This document shows positions 8,708 to 16,782 of a stretch of DNA of 64,000 nt, one piece after another (the stretch's first letter is position 1; every line of letters begins with the position of its first letter). Source of the DNA: Streptomyces sp. 1222.5 (GTDB lineage: Bacteria > Actinomycetota > Actinomycetes > Streptomycetales > Streptomycetaceae); NCBI RefSeq assembly GCF_900105245.1, contig NZ_FNSZ01000001.1, positions 7,872,001 through 7,936,000 on the forward strand. The letters are read 5' to 3'. Position numbers and translations under genes: made by a program. The notes below the pieces were generated by a model. It saw only the letters and a program-made list of their open reading frames with translations, was not told where the DNA came from and did not search any database.

Positions 8708-9127
8708 ATGAGCGCTCGCCGCAGTCTGGTATGGCTCGGCCTCACACCGGAGCCCGAACAGGAGCTGCCCGCCGTGGTGGCCGCCCTGCGGAGCGCCGCG
8801 GACGACACCCCGCCGCCGGGACTCGTCGCCGCCGAGCGCCGCCGCGTCGAGCGGCTGGTGCTGCGCGGCACCCAGCGCGGCTGGCTGCGCTACCTCGGCG
8901 AGGTCACCGACCTCGTCGTGGAGGCGGCCGCCGAGTCCTCCCCGGCCTCCGACCCGCGCCCGGCCCTGCTCGCCGGCGAGGTCGTCCTCGACCACCACCG
9001 CATGCTGATCGGCCTGCCCGGCGACGGCTACCGGCGCACCGACGGGCAACGGCAGGCGCTCGAACGGGCGCTGGTCCGTCTGCGGTCCCTCCCCTTCCGC
9101 CACCCCGAGCCCCGGAGCACCGTATGA
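8708..9127 (+). CDS. Small protein of unknown function, first gene of acyl-CoA operon
   Basis: A 139-aa protein that I do not recognise. It has no signal peptide, membrane span or cysteine cluster. It is rich in Leu, Arg and Glu and looks largely helical, including ERRRVERLVLRGTQRGWLRYL and LLAGEVVLDHHRMLIGLPGDG. Its TGA overlaps the ATG of the NuoF-like gene by 4 bp, so the two products are probably made together and may interact. By position it could be a partner subunit of the flavoprotein, comparable in location to a NuoE-like gene, but no NuoE cysteines are present. The ATG at 8708 was preferred over an upstream frame running through the operator area. Confidence 0.7.
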   Translation: MSARRSLVWLGLTPEPEQELPAVVAALRSAADDTPPPGLVAAERRRVERLVLRGTQRGWLRYLGEVTDLVVEAAAESSPASDPRPALLAGEVVLDHHRMLIGLPGDGYRRTDGQRQALERALVRLRSLPFRHPEPRSTV

Positions 9128-10347
9128 CCGGCGTCCTCTCGCTGCTTCCCGAAGGACAGCACGGGCTGCTCACCACCCCGGCCACCGCCGACCTGGTCGC
9201 CTATCACGCGGCGGGCGGCTACGCCCCCCTGCCCGAGCCCGCCGAACTGCTCGACCGCGTCGCCGCAGCCGGGCTGCGCGGCCGGGGCGGAGCCGGCTTC
9301 CCGGCCGCCGTCAAGCTGCGCTCCGTCCGCGACACCCCCGGCCGCCCCGTGGCCGTGGCCAACGGCGAGGAGGGCGAGCCCGGGTCCGTCAAGGACCGAT
9401 GGCTGCTGCGGCACCGCCCCCACCTGGTCCTGGACGGCCTCCGGCTGGCCTCGGCCGTCACGGGCGCCGCACGCGGCGTCGTCTACCTCTCCGACCCCCG
9501 CGCCGAGCGAGCCGTACGCCGGGCGCTCGACGAGTGGCCGGGTGAGCTGCCGGTCGACGTCGTGCGCACGGAGCCCGCGTACGTCGCGGGCGAGGAGAGC
9601 GCGGTCGTCCGCCGCATCGACGGCGGCCCGGCGCTGCCCACGGCCAAGCCCCCGCGCCCGTACGAGAGCGGTGTCGGCGGCGCCCCCACCCTCGTCGCCA
9701 ACGTGGAGACGCTGGCCCGCATCGCGCTGCTGCACACCCGCCCCGACGGCGCGGCCGCCGACGCCCACCTCGTGACCGTCTCCGGAACCGGGGGAGCGGC
9801 CGCACTGGTCGAGGCGCCCGCGGGCACCCACCTGAAGGTCCTCGCCGACCTGTGCGGGCACGGCACCTCCGAGGCGGTGCTGCTGGGCGGGATGTTCGGC
9901 GGACTGTACGGCGCCGGCTGGCGGGACCTCCCGCTCGACCAGGACTCCCTGGCCGCCGCGGGCGGCGCCCTCGGCTGCGGAGCACTGCACTTCCTGCACC
10001 CCGAGGCCTGCCCCGTCGCGGTGGCCGGCGAGGCGGCCGCCTACCTCGCGGCGCAGAGCGCCCGGCAGTGCGGCGTGTGCGTCTCCGGCACCGGAGCCCT
10101 GGCCGACGCCCTGGCAGCCGTCGCCCGCGGCGAGGCCGGCGCCGAGACGTCCGAGAAGCTGCTCCGCTGGTCGCGCGGGCTGCCCGGACGCGGCGCCTGC
10201 GGGCTCCTCGACGCCGCCGCCGGCGTCGCCGGCTCCCTCCTCGCGCACTTCCCCGACCGCGTCGAGGACCACCGCGCCTCCGGGTGCCCCGCCTGTGCGG
10301 GCGCGGCACCCGGGGACGGACGCCGGTTCACGGTGCCGGTGCCCTGA
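9124..10347 (+). CDS. NuoF-like FMN/iron-sulfur NADH-oxidising flavoprotein
   Basis: A 407-aa homologue of the complex I 51-kDa (NuoF) subunit. FMN/NADH motifs are LRGRGGAGFP (residues 51-60), NGEEGEPGSVKDR and VAGEESAVVRRIDGGPALP, followed by an SLBB-like part (GTHLKVLADLCG). The usual C-terminal CxxCxxC...C site is altered: Cys316, Cys319 and Cys359 are present but the third position is Gly322, and an extra CPAC (Cys388, Cys391) lies near the end. It is translationally coupled to the gene before it and followed by a ferredoxin, so it most likely takes electrons from NAD(P)H and passes them to that ferredoxin and then to the divergent Rieske oxygenase. This is a stand-alone enzyme, not respiratory complex I. 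Confidence 0.8.
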   Translation: MTGVLSLLPEGQHGLLTTPATADLVAYHAAGGYAPLPEPAELLDRVAAAGLRGRGGAGFPAAVKLRSVRDTPGRPVAVANGEEGEPGSVKDRWLLRHRPHLVLDGLRLASAVTGAARGVVYLSDPRAERAVRRALDEWPGELPVDVVRTEPAYVAGEESAVVRRIDGGPALPTAKPPRPYESGVGGAPTLVANVETLARIALLHTRPDGAAADAHLVTVSGTGGAAALVEAPAGTHLKVLADLCGHGTSEAVLLGGMFGGLYGAGWRDLPLDQDSLAAAGGALGCGALHFLHPEACPVAVAGEAAAYLAAQSARQCGVCVSGTGALADALAAVARGEAGAETSEKLLRWSRGLPGRGACGLLDAAAGVAGSLLAHFPDRVEDHRASGCPACAGAAPGDGRRFTVPVP

Positions 10348-10406
10348 CCCGGCTCCCGGTTCCTTCCCGTACCCCCACCTCCCCGCCGCACCGAAAGGAC
10401 CGTGTC

Positions 10407-10598
10407 ATGAAACTCCTGCTGGACTCCACCCTCTGCCAGGGTTACGGCCTGTGCCAGGAACCCGCGCCCGAGCTGATCGACCTCGACGAGTGGGGCTACG
10501 CCCGGGTGGGCGGGACCACCGTCCCCGAGGGCGGCGAGGAAGCCGCCGCCGCTGCCGTGGCCGCCTGCCCCAACTCCGCGCTGCGGCTGGTGAAGTGA
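10407..10598 (+). CDS. Small [3Fe-4S]-type ferredoxin
   Basis: A 63-aa ferredoxin with Cys10 and Cys16 in CQGYGLC and Cys54 followed by Pro in CPNSAL. Three ligands with C-x5-C...CP spacing are typical of the single-cluster actinobacterial ferredoxins that serve P450 and Rieske enzymes. The GAAAGGAC ribosome site precedes the ATG. It sits between the NuoF-like gene and the acyl-CoA synthetase (1-bp gap), which supports a role as electron carrier in this operon. Confidence 0.88.
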   Translation: MKLLLDSTLCQGYGLCQEPAPELIDLDEWGYARVGGTTVPEGGEEAAAAAVAACPNSALRLVK

Positions 10599-10599
10599 C

Positions 10600-12654
10600 A
10601 TGGGACGCGATCTCTCCGCCCTCTTCGACCCGGTCTCCGTCGCGGTCGTCGGAGCCAGCGACGACCCCGCCAAGTACGGCCACGCCATCGCCGTCCAGGC
10701 CCTCCGCGCCGATGGACGCCGCCCCGTCCACCTCGTCAACCGGCGGGCCGGCACGGTCCTCGGCCGCACCGCGGCGCCCAGCCTGAGCGCGCTCGGCGAA
10801 CCGGTCGACCTCGCGGTGGTCTCCGTGCCCGCCGCCGGCTTCGAGGACGCCGTCGACGAGGCCCTGCGGTGCGGGGCCCGGGCGATCGTCGCCATCACCG
10901 CCGGTTTCGCCGAGACCGGCGCCGCCGGCCGGGCCCGCCAGCACGCCGTCGCCGAACGCGTGCGCGCCGCCGGAGCCGTCATGGTCGGCCCCAACTGCCT
11001 CGGCATCGCCGACAACACCACCGACCTCTTCCTGGCCTCCGACTCCTTCACCCCCGGCGGAGTCGCCCTGCTCAGCCAGAGCGGCAACCTCGCCCTCGAA
11101 CTGCAGCTCCGCTTCCGCCCGCACGGCCTCGGCTTCTCCCGCTTCGTCTCGCTGGGCAACCAGGCCGACGTCACCCTCGTCGACCTGCTCGCCGACTGCG
11201 CCCGGCACGAGGGCACCCGGGCGATCGCCGTCTACGCGGAGGACTTCGGCGACGGGCGCGCCTTCGCCGAGGCCGCCGCCGAGGCCGGCAAGCCGGTGGT
11301 GCTGCTGACGGCCGGCCGCGGCGACGCCTCCGCGCGCAGCGCCCAGTCGCACACCGGGGCGCTCACCACCTCCGCCGACGTGGTGAGCGCGGCCTGCCGC
11401 GACGCCGGCGTGGAACTCGTCGGCACACCGCGCGAACTCACGGTCGTCCTCGCCGCGTCGGAAGGCGCGCGGCGCGCGGCGGGCCGGCGGGTCGCGGTCC
11501 TCACGGACGGCGGCGGCCACGGTGTCATCGCGGCCGACTCCGTCGAGACGGCGGGCCTGACCGTGCCCGAACTCGCCGAGCCGACCCGGCAGCACCTGCG
11601 CGAGGCGCTGTGGGAGCAGTCCGCCGTCGCCAATCCGGTCGACCTCGCCGGCATGGGCGAGCAGGACCCCGGCTCGTACGCGGCGACCGTGGCCGCGCTG
11701 CTGGCGGCCGAGGACACCGACGCCGTCCTGATGACGGGGTACTTCGGCGGCTACGCGGCGGCCGAAGGCGGACTCGGCGGCGGCGGTACGGCGCTCGCGG
11801 ACGGCGAGCGGGAGGCCGCCCGGCTCATCGCGGGACGGCACCGGGCCACCGCGAAGCCGCTCGTGGTGCAGTCGATGTACCCCGAGTCGCCCAGCTGCCG
11901 CACCCTCGCCGCGGCGGGCATCCCGGTCTTCGCCGCCACCGAGGACGCCGCCCGCGCGCTCCTCGCCACGGCACCCGCGACGGCGCACACCGGCGTCACC
12001 CCCCTCCCCGCGCCCGCCGCACCGATCCCCCGGACCGGCTACCTGGAGACCCGTAAGGCCCTCGAAGCGGCCGGACTGGCCTTCCCCGCCGCCCGGGAGA
12101 TCCACGACGAGGCGGAACTCCTGGCCGCGACCGCCGAGTTCACCGGGCCCTACGTCCTCAAGGCCCTGCACCTGCTGCACAAGTCCGACGCGGGCGGGGT
12201 CGCCCTGAACCTGGCCGACTCGGCCGAACTCCTCGCCGCCTTCCGGCAGATGCACGCCCGTCTCGGCGCCCCCTCCTACTCCGTGGAGGCCATGGCGGAC
12301 CTGTCGGACGGCATCGAGCTGATCGTCGGAGTCAACCGCGACCCGCGCTTCGGACCGGTGGCCATGGTCGGCCTGGGCGGAGTCCTGGCGGAGGCACTGC
12401 GCGACGTCGCCTTCTCCCTGGCACCCGTGCCCGCGGACCGCGCCGAGTCGCTGCTGCGCGGCCTGCGCACCGCCGCCCTGCTGGACGGCGTACGCGGCAG
12501 ACCGGCCGCGGACGTCGCCGCGGCCGCGGCCGCCGTCGAGACGATCACCACCTTCGCCGCCGAACACCCCGAGATCGCCGAGATCGAGGTCAACCCCCTC
12601 CTCGTACGGCCCCGGGGCGTCCTCGCCCTGGACTCCCGCGCCGTTCTCGCCTGA
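10600..12654 (+). CDS. NDP-forming acyl-CoA synthetase (acetate-CoA ligase family)
   Basis: A 684-aa fused alpha-beta protein. The N-terminal CoA-binding domain shows VAVVGASDDPAKYGHA; then come succinyl-CoA-synthetase-like domains with VMVGPNCLGI, LLSQSGNLA and the phospho-histidine site SHTGALT (His251). A C-terminal ATP-grasp domain starts near KALEAAGLAFPAAREI, with GPYVLKALHLLHKSDAGGV. Such enzymes link a carboxylic acid to CoA with ATP giving ADP and phosphate. It starts 1 bp after the ferredoxin stop. In this operon it would activate the acid that the dehydrogenases then oxidise. Run in reverse it could make ATP from an acyl-CoA; the direction cannot be decided from sequence. Confidence 0.87.
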   Translation: MGRDLSALFDPVSVAVVGASDDPAKYGHAIAVQALRADGRRPVHLVNRRAGTVLGRTAAPSLSALGEPVDLAVVSVPAAGFEDAVDEALRCGARAIVAITAGFAETGAAGRARQHAVAERVRAAGAVMVGPNCLGIADNTTDLFLASDSFTPGGVALLSQSGNLALELQLRFRPHGLGFSRFVSLGNQADVTLVDLLADCARHEGTRAIAVYAEDFGDGRAFAEAAAEAGKPVVLLTAGRGDASARSAQSHTGALTTSADVVSAACRDAGVELVGTPRELTVVLAASEGARRAAGRRVAVLTDGGGHGVIAADSVETAGLTVPELAEPTRQHLREALWEQSAVANPVDLAGMGEQDPGSYAATVAALLAAEDTDAVLMTGYFGGYAAAEGGLGGGGTALADGEREAARLIAGRHRATAKPLVVQSMYPESPSCRTLAAAGIPVFAATEDAARALLATAPATAHTGVTPLPAPAAPIPRTGYLETRKALEAAGLAFPAAREIHDEAELLAATAEFTGPYVLKALHLLHKSDAGGVALNLADSAELLAAFRQMHARLGAPSYSVEAMADLSDGIELIVGVNRDPRFGPVAMVGLGGVLAEALRDVAFSLAPVPADRAESLLRGLRTAALLDGVRGRPAADVAAAAAAVETITTFAAEHPEIAEIEVNPLLVRPRGVLALDSRAVLA

Positions 12655-12739
12655 CCGGACCGCAACCCGACCACCGGACCGCACCCACCGGCCCGGACCA
12701 CCCGCCCCGCACCCCGTCTCCCGGAAACAAGAGGCACCC

Positions 12740-13912
12740 ATGGACCTGCGCTACACCCCCGAACAGGCCGATCTCAAGCGCCGCGCCGCCGACTACGCCC
12801 GCCTGCTGATGCGGTACGAGGAGCAGTCCGAGCAGGCCGGCGGGCCCCTGCCGCAGGAGCTCGTCGCCGAGCTGACCCGGGCCGCCATGGACGCCGGCGT
12901 CTACGCCATCAACATGCCCGCCGAGTGGGGCGGCGCCGGACTGAGCCTGCTCGACCAGGTCATCGTCGAGGAGGAGTTCGGCAAGGTCACCAACTGCCTG
13001 TGGGACATCCCCTGGCGGCCCGCCAACGTTCTCGCCTACGGCGACGAACGGCAGCGCGAGAAGTACCTGCTGCCCGTGATCCGGGCCGAGAAGTTCGACG
13101 CGTTCGCCGTCACCGAGCCCGGCGCCGGATCCGACCCCTCCTCCGGCACCTCCACGGCCACCCGGACCGACGGCGGCTGGCTCCTCAACGGCGAGAAGTG
13201 GTTCATCACCTGCGGCGACGTCGCCGACTTCCTGCTGGTGCAGGCCGACGCCGGCCCCGAGCGGCTGCCCACGCTGTTCTTCGTCGACAAGGCGGCACCC
13301 GGCGTCGAGATGACCCGGCTGCCCCGCTTCATGCACTCCGCGGTCAACGGGCACCCCGAGTTCACCTTCACCGACGTCTTCGTCGCCGACGAGGACGTGC
13401 TCGGCGGTGTCGGCAAGGGCTACGAGCTGACCAAGGAGTGGTTCACCGACGAGCGCCTGATGATCGCGGCACGCACGGTCGGCGCGGCCGAGCGCGCCCT
13501 GGAACTGGCCCGGGACTGGGCCGTGGAGCGCGAGCAGTTCGGGTCGCCGATCGCCTCCTACCAGCTGATCCAGGGGATGCTCGCCGACTGCGCCGTCGAC
13601 ATCGCCGTCAACCGCGCCTACACCCACCAGGTCGCCTGGGAGGCCGACCAGCCCGGCACCGACCGCAAGACGCTGCACGCCAAGGCCTCCACCGCCAAGC
13701 TCGCCGCCAGCGAGGCGGCCGGCCGGGTCGCCGACCGCTGCCTGCAGATCTTCGGCGGACGCGGCTACGACCGCTCGTACGCCGTCGAGCGCATGTACCG
13801 CGAGCTGCGCGTCGACCGGATCTGGGAGGGCACCTCCGAGATCCAGCGGCTGATCATCGCCAACGAGCTGATCAAGCGCGGCACCGGCGCCCTGGCCCTG
13901 CCCACGCCCTGA
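12740..13912 (+). CDS. Acyl-CoA dehydrogenase, copy 1
   Basis: A 390-aa FAD acyl-CoA dehydrogenase with the family motifs AVTEPGAGSDPSS and WFITCGD, and the catalytic base Glu363 in IWEGTSEIQRL. It is the usual length and appears complete. It forms a tandem pair with the next gene, which has the same length, and the two share a nearly identical DNA tract. It would introduce the alpha-beta double bond in the CoA ester made by the upstream synthetase. AAGAGG lies upstream of the ATG. The pair may form a mixed tetramer, as some actinobacterial acyl-CoA dehydrogenases do, or act on successive intermediates. Confidence 0.9.
   Translation: MDLRYTPEQADLKRRAADYARLLMRYEEQSEQAGGPLPQELVAELTRAAMDAGVYAINMPAEWGGAGLSLLDQVIVEEEFGKVTNCLWDIPWRPANVLAYGDERQREKYLLPVIRAEKFDAFAVTEPGAGSDPSSGTSTATRTDGGWLLNGEKWFITCGDVADFLLVQADAGPERLPTLFFVDKAAPGVEMTRLPRFMHSAVNGHPEFTFTDVFVADEDVLGGVGKGYELTKEWFTDERLMIAARTVGAAERALELARDWAVEREQFGSPIASYQLIQGMLADCAVDIAVNRAYTHQVAWEADQPGTDRKTLHAKASTAKLAASEAAGRVADRCLQIFGGRGYDRSYAVERMYRELRVDRIWEGTSEIQRLIIANELIKRGTGALALPTP
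13511..13642 (+). repeat. Long near-identical tract shared with 14731-14862
   Basis: This 132-bp segment of acyl-CoA dehydrogenase copy 1 matches 14731-14862 in copy 2 at all but one base, by direct reading (a TCC/TCG Ser codon). Flanking DNA of the two genes is much less alike, including at silent sites. That pattern suggests recent gene conversion between the tandem copies. Confidence 0.8.
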
Positions 13913-13962
13913 CCATCACCGAGCCCCCGTCGCACCCCATCACCTTCACAGCGAGGACTTCC

Positions 13963-15135
13963 ATGGACTTCCGTCTCACCCCCCGCCAGGTACAGCTCAA
14001 GGCCGACGCGCGTGCCCTCACCGACCTCATCGCCGCCTACGAGCTGGAGTGCGAGGAGAACAACGGCCTGCCCGCCGACGCCCACGCCAAGATCCGGGAC
14101 GCCGTCCTCGCCGCGGGACTCCAGGCCGTCAACATGCCGGCCGAGTGGGGCGGCGCCGGCCTCACCATCGCCGAACAGGTCACCGTGCAGGAGGAACTGG
14201 GGCGCCTCACCGGGGCCCTGTGGGACATGGTGTGGCGGCCCGCCAACGCCCTGCGCTTCTGCACGCCCGAGCAGCGCGAGCGCTTCCTGGCCCCGGTGAT
14301 CCGGGGCGAGCGGCGGGACTGCTACGCCGTCACCGAGCCCGGGGCCGGTTCCGACCCGCAGAACCTCGCCACCACCGCCACCAAGAACGACCGGGGCTGG
14401 GTCCTGAACGGCGAGAAGTGGTTCGTGACCGTCGGCGACCACGCCGACTTCATGATCGTCCTCGCCGCCGCCGGCCCCGAGCGCGCCCCGACCCTGTTCC
14501 TGGTGGACAAGGACACCCCCGGCATCGAGATGACGCGTGTGCCGCGCTTCATGCACACCTTCGTCTACGAGCACCCCGAGTTCACCTTCACCGACGTCCA
14601 GGTGGACGAGGACGCGGTGCTCGGCGGCATCGGCGAGGGCTACGACATCACCCGCTCCTGGTTCACCGAGGAGCGCCTGATGATCGCCGCCCGCACCACC
14701 GGCGCGGCCGAGCGGGCCCTGGAGCTGTCCCGGGACTGGGCCGTGGAGCGCGAGCAGTTCGGGTCGCCGATCGCCTCGTACCAGCTGATCCAGGGGATGC
14801 TCGCCGACTGCGCCGTCGACATCGCCGTCAACCGCGCCTACACCCACCAGGTCGCCTGGGAGATCGACGGCGCCTCGGCCGAGGACCGCAAGCGGCTGCA
14901 CGCCAAGGCCGCCATCGCCAAGCTCTCGGCCAGCGAGGCGTCCGGCCGGGTGATCGACCGGTGCCTGCAGATCCACGGCGGGCGCGGCTACGACCGCTCC
15001 TACGCCGTCGAGCGCCTCTACCGCGAGCTGCGCGTGGACCGCATCTGGGAGGGCACCTCCGAGATCCAGCGGCTGATCATCGCCAACGAACTCGTCCGCC
15101 GCGGTACCGGGGTCCTGGACCTGCCCACCGCCTGA
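13963..15135 (+). CDS. Acyl-CoA dehydrogenase, copy 2
   Basis: A 390-aa paralogue of the preceding gene, starting MDFRLTPRQVQLKADARAL. It keeps AVTEPGAGSDPQN, WFVTVGD and the catalytic Glu363 in IWEGTSEIQRL, so both copies look active. The proteins differ mainly in the N-terminal half and substrate-pocket regions, while about 130 bp in the C-terminal half is almost identical at DNA level. The 50-bp gap to copy 1 and 34 bp to the next gene indicate one transcript. The ATG at 13963 follows GCGAGGAC. Confidence 0.9.
   Translation: MDFRLTPRQVQLKADARALTDLIAAYELECEENNGLPADAHAKIRDAVLAAGLQAVNMPAEWGGAGLTIAEQVTVQEELGRLTGALWDMVWRPANALRFCTPEQRERFLAPVIRGERRDCYAVTEPGAGSDPQNLATTATKNDRGWVLNGEKWFVTVGDHADFMIVLAAAGPERAPTLFLVDKDTPGIEMTRVPRFMHTFVYEHPEFTFTDVQVDEDAVLGGIGEGYDITRSWFTEERLMIAARTTGAAERALELSRDWAVEREQFGSPIASYQLIQGMLADCAVDIAVNRAYTHQVAWEIDGASAEDRKRLHAKAAIAKLSASEASGRVIDRCLQIHGGRGYDRSYAVERLYRELRVDRIWEGTSEIQRLIIANELVRRGTGVLDLPTA
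14731..14862 (+). repeat. Long near-identical tract shared with 13511-13642
   Basis: Partner of the tract in acyl-CoA dehydrogenase copy 1, 1220 bp away in the same orientation. It encodes RDWAVEREQFGSPIASYQLI and the following residues to QVAWE. Recombination between the two tracts would delete 1220 bp and fuse the genes. Confidence 0.8.
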
Positions 15136-15169
15136 CACACCGGCCGACACAGATCGAAGGGAAGCTCGG

Positions 15170-16072
15170 ATGACCGACATCGAACGCGTCGGAGTCGTCG
15201 GCTGCGGCCTGATGGGCGCGGGCATCGCCGAGGTCTGTGCGCGGGCCGGCCTGCCGGTGACCGTGGTGGAACGCGACGCGGAGGCGGCCCGCTCGGGCCG
15301 CCTGCGCATCGCCCGCTCGCTCGACCGGGCCACCGCGCACGGCAGGCTCACCACCGAGGGACGCGAGGCCGCCGGCGCCCTGATCGCCGTCGTCGACGAG
15401 CTGGAGGCGCTGCACGACAGCCCGCTGGTGGTCGAGGCCGTCGCGGAGGACGAGCGCCTGAAGACGGACGTCTTCACCCGCCTCGACGCCGTCCTCACCC
15501 GCGACGACGTCCTGCTGGCCACCAACACCTCCTCCATCCCGGTCATCCGGCTCGCCGCCGCCACCTCGCGCCCCGAACGCGTCGTCGGCGTGCACTTCTT
15601 CAACCCCGTACCGGTCCTGCGGCTGGTCGAGCTCGTGCCGTCCCTGCTCACCTCGGCGGACACCCTGAGCCGCGCCGAGGCCTTCGTCACCGGCAGGCTC
15701 GGCAAGGAGACCGTCCGCACCCGGGACCGGGCCGGATTCGTCGTCAACGCGCTGCTCGTGCCGTACCTGCTCGCCGCGATCCGCATGGTGGAGGCGGGCG
15801 GCGCGAGCGTCGAGGACATCGACCGGGGCATGGTCCTCGGCTGCGCGCACCCCCTCGGCCCGCTGGCCCTGACGGACCTGATCGGCCTCGACACCACCCG
15901 GGCCATCGCCGAGTCGCTGTACGCCGAGTTCCGCGAGCCCCTGTACTCGCCGCCGCCGCTGCTGTCCCGCATGGTGGAGGCGGGGCTGCTCGGCCGGAAG
16001 TCGGGGCGCGGCTTCCACACGTACCCGGCACAGCCGCGGCACGGGACGGCCGTACCGGCGGAGGGGATGTGA
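15170..16072 (+). CDS. 3-hydroxyacyl-CoA dehydrogenase
   Basis: A 300-aa protein of the HAD/PaaH type. The N-terminal NAD site is VGVVGCGLMGAGIAEV. The catalytic segment VVGVHFFNPVPVLRLVE holds the usual histidine, and the C-terminal domain has the GFVVNALLVPYL pattern. It oxidises a 3-hydroxyacyl-CoA to the 3-ketoacyl-CoA. It follows the dehydrogenase pair and precedes the TetR gene. No enoyl-CoA hydratase or thiolase is present in the operon, so those steps must come from elsewhere or the pathway is not full beta-oxidation. Confidence 0.9.
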   Translation: MTDIERVGVVGCGLMGAGIAEVCARAGLPVTVVERDAEAARSGRLRIARSLDRATAHGRLTTEGREAAGALIAVVDELEALHDSPLVVEAVAEDERLKTDVFTRLDAVLTRDDVLLATNTSSIPVIRLAAATSRPERVVGVHFFNPVPVLRLVELVPSLLTSADTLSRAEAFVTGRLGKETVRTRDRAGFVVNALLVPYLLAAIRMVEAGGASVEDIDRGMVLGCAHPLGPLALTDLIGLDTTRAIAESLYAEFREPLYSPPPLLSRMVEAGLLGRKSGRGFHTYPAQPRHGTAVPAEGM

Positions 16073-16119
16073 GGGAAGATGGTCCCGGCGCAGGACCACC
16101 GGACGAGGGGAGCCGCAGG

Positions 16120-16746
16120 GTGACGACCAAGGTGCGCGGCACGGCCGACACACGCGAGCGCATCCTGACCGCGGCGTGCGAGGTCATCGCCGAGATCGGC
16201 TTCGAGAAGATCCGCATGCGGATGGTCGCCGAGCGGGCCGGGGTGTCGACCGCACTGCTGCACTACCACTTCGACACCCGCGAGAAGCTGTTCACCGAGG
16301 CGATGACCCACTCGTTCGCCCACACCGCCCTGGACGCCGAACGCGACGTGGACACCGCGCCGGCGGCGGTCGTCCTGGCGCGGATCCTGCGGAACCTGCT
16401 GCCGACCGACCCGGAACTGCACCAGGACTGGCGGCTGTGGCAGGAGCTGTGGGCGCGGGCGCTGCGCGACGAGACGACCCGTGTCTTCGCCGTCGATCTG
16501 TACGCCGAGCTGCACGCGTGGGTGACCGGCGCGATCCGCCGGGGCATCGACTCGGGCGAGTTCGCCCCGGCCGACGTGGACGACCTCGGCACCCTCGTGC
16601 TCTCCCTCAGCGACGGCTACGGCATCCGGTTGATGCTGCGCGACCCCGCCGTCACGCTGGACACGGCCCTGGCCGCCGTCTGGCGCCATGTCGCCGGGGC
16701 GCTCGGCCTGCCGGCGGAACTGCCCGAGGAGCCGTCGGAGACCTGA
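16120..16746 (+). CDS. TetR-family transcriptional regulator of the acyl-CoA/Rieske regulon
   Basis: A 208-aa regulator with an N-terminal TetR helix-turn-helix (RERILTAACEVIAEIGFEKI ... AGVSTALLHYHFDTREKLF, about residues 8-55) and a helical ligand-binding C-terminal domain. The GTG at 16120 was chosen because GACGAGGGG lies just upstream; an ATG at 16069 overlapping the previous stop would add 17 unusual residues. It is last in the plus-strand operon. It is the best candidate to bind the two palindromes at 8449 and 8506, with an acyl-CoA or the primary substrate as inducer. That link is inferred. Confidence 0.85.
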   Translation: MTTKVRGTADTRERILTAACEVIAEIGFEKIRMRMVAERAGVSTALLHYHFDTREKLFTEAMTHSFAHTALDAERDVDTAPAAVVLARILRNLLPTDPELHQDWRLWQELWARALRDETTRVFAVDLYAELHAWVTGAIRRGIDSGEFAPADVDDLGTLVLSLSDGYGIRLMLRDPAVTLDTALAAVWRHVAGALGLPAELPEEPSET

Positions 16747-16782
16747 GGGCGGTCTCCGACGGCCGGGCCTCGCGGCACCCGC

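Noticed and set aside
9124..10598. Part of respiratory complex I (nuo operon)
   Set aside because: Only one NuoF-like gene is present, without NuoE, NuoG or membrane subunits, and it lies among acyl-CoA genes.
13765..16689. A 974-codon minus-strand open frame opposite the acyl-CoA dehydrogenase operon
   Set aside because: The plus-strand genes have full family motifs and ribosome sites; the antisense frame has none.
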